Positions 63,485 to 64,000 of a stretch of 64,000 nucleotides of DNA are shown piece by piece; position 1 is the first letter of the stretch, and each line of letters starts with the position of its first letter. This DNA is from Shinisaurus crocodilurus (lineage: Eukaryota > Chordata > Lepidosauria > Squamata > Shinisauridae). The DNA lies in NCBI GenBank assembly GCA_021292165.1, contig CM037880.1, forward strand, positions 25,942,051 through 26,006,050. Direction: 5' to 3'. Under the pieces are notes generated by a model. The model was not told the origin of the DNA. It did no database searches and worked only from the letters and a program-made list of their open reading frames with translations. The translations under genes were made by a program, and so were the position numbers.

Positions 63485-64000
63485 AACAAAACTGTGGTTT
63501 TCTTTATTATTGTCCGGAAAGGCCCTGATTCCTCATTGCTCTTACTACAGGGGGAATGTAAAAATCAGCATGTGCTGAGAGAGGAGCATTTTGTGTGAAT
63601 ATATACCCTCTACTGAGCTGTTTGGGTGTGATGCACAACCCAACGGTAGCCCTGTCCCTGAATCGCGTTGATATGGCAACATCTTAACAATGGATGCATT
63701 GTGCAGCAAACAGCTGAACAGGGTTTTGTGTGTTTTTTTTAAAGTATTAGCATGCCATACCAAAGACCTTATCATCTCTGTATGTTGACAGAAAAGAAAC
63801 AGGCTGCTAGAAATTCAAAGCACAAGTATGCGCCTCAATGAAGATACTCGTGTCAAAACAAGGGGTCCATTCTGTAATATGCGACCTCTGGCTGGAAGCG
63901 TTCCTGTAGAAGTTCTTTGGCAATTTCCCCCCCTTCATTTTTGTCCCATTTGCTTTGGCTTCGAATAAGTTCTCCACAGGCAGGCTGGGAAAAGAGCTGT
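63485..64000. other. Stretch with no recognised gene
   Basis: No recognisable feature to the end of the window. Confidence 0.4.

Overview
The window looks like intergenic or intronic DNA from a vertebrate, most likely a squamate reptile. The evidence is the mix of repeats: CR1 and L2 LINEs, L1-like 3' ends with an HMWW-type zinc knuckle, MIR-like CORE-SINEs, a 5S-rRNA-derived SINE with a CR1 tail, a Vingi-like LINE, many short hAT elements and mariner MITEs. The species call is an inference. I found no convincing intact host protein gene, tRNA, rRNA or CRISPR array. The long reading frames are retrotransposon proteins, all with breaks or truncations.

Layout. 1-5 kb: short DNA transposons (one hAT split by a SINE) and an L2 tail. 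5-11.5 kb: a GAGTC-rich hAT element, then a decayed minus-strand LINE with ORF1, endonuclease, reverse transcriptase and a C-terminal zinc knuckle, broken up by a hAT MITE, a SINE and a mariner MITE. 11.7-18.2 kb: hAT, mariner and 5S-SINE insertions. 19.3-23.15 kb: a plus-strand LINE (APE endonuclease, reverse transcriptase, C2H2 finger) that is nearly intact, with only two single-base frame breaks. 23.7-26.3 kb: LTR-like sequence around a 40-bp minisatellite. 26.5-38.5 kb: CR1/L2 fragments, a 924-bp hAT, two full copies of the GAGTC family and several foldback hATs. 39.2-43.1 kb: an L2 fragment, a 5S-SINE and a GC-rich 1.25-kb hAT nested inside another hAT. 43-57 kb: L1, L2 and CR1 fragments, MITEs and SINEs, plus a possible orphan TATA box and first exon near 46.9 kb. 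57.1-60.9 kb: a solo LTR, then a hAT that hosts an L2 tail (itself hit by a mariner MITE) and a 2.4-kb CR1. 61-64 kb: a GT microsatellite, a possible LTR and a SINE.

The window reads as a record of transposition. Many DNA elements can be delimited to the base because their 8-bp target duplications survive. These duplications fall into two groups: one with a central TA, as known for Buster-type hATs, and one without. The SINEs depend on LINE machinery. The 5S-SINE tail is identical over at least 57 nt to the 3' end of the CR1 at 58.4 kb, and the MIR-like SINE tail resembles the L2 tails. The best candidates for something undescribed are the GAGTC-rich hAT family, the 5S-SINE/CR1 pairing and the GC-rich cargo hAT.
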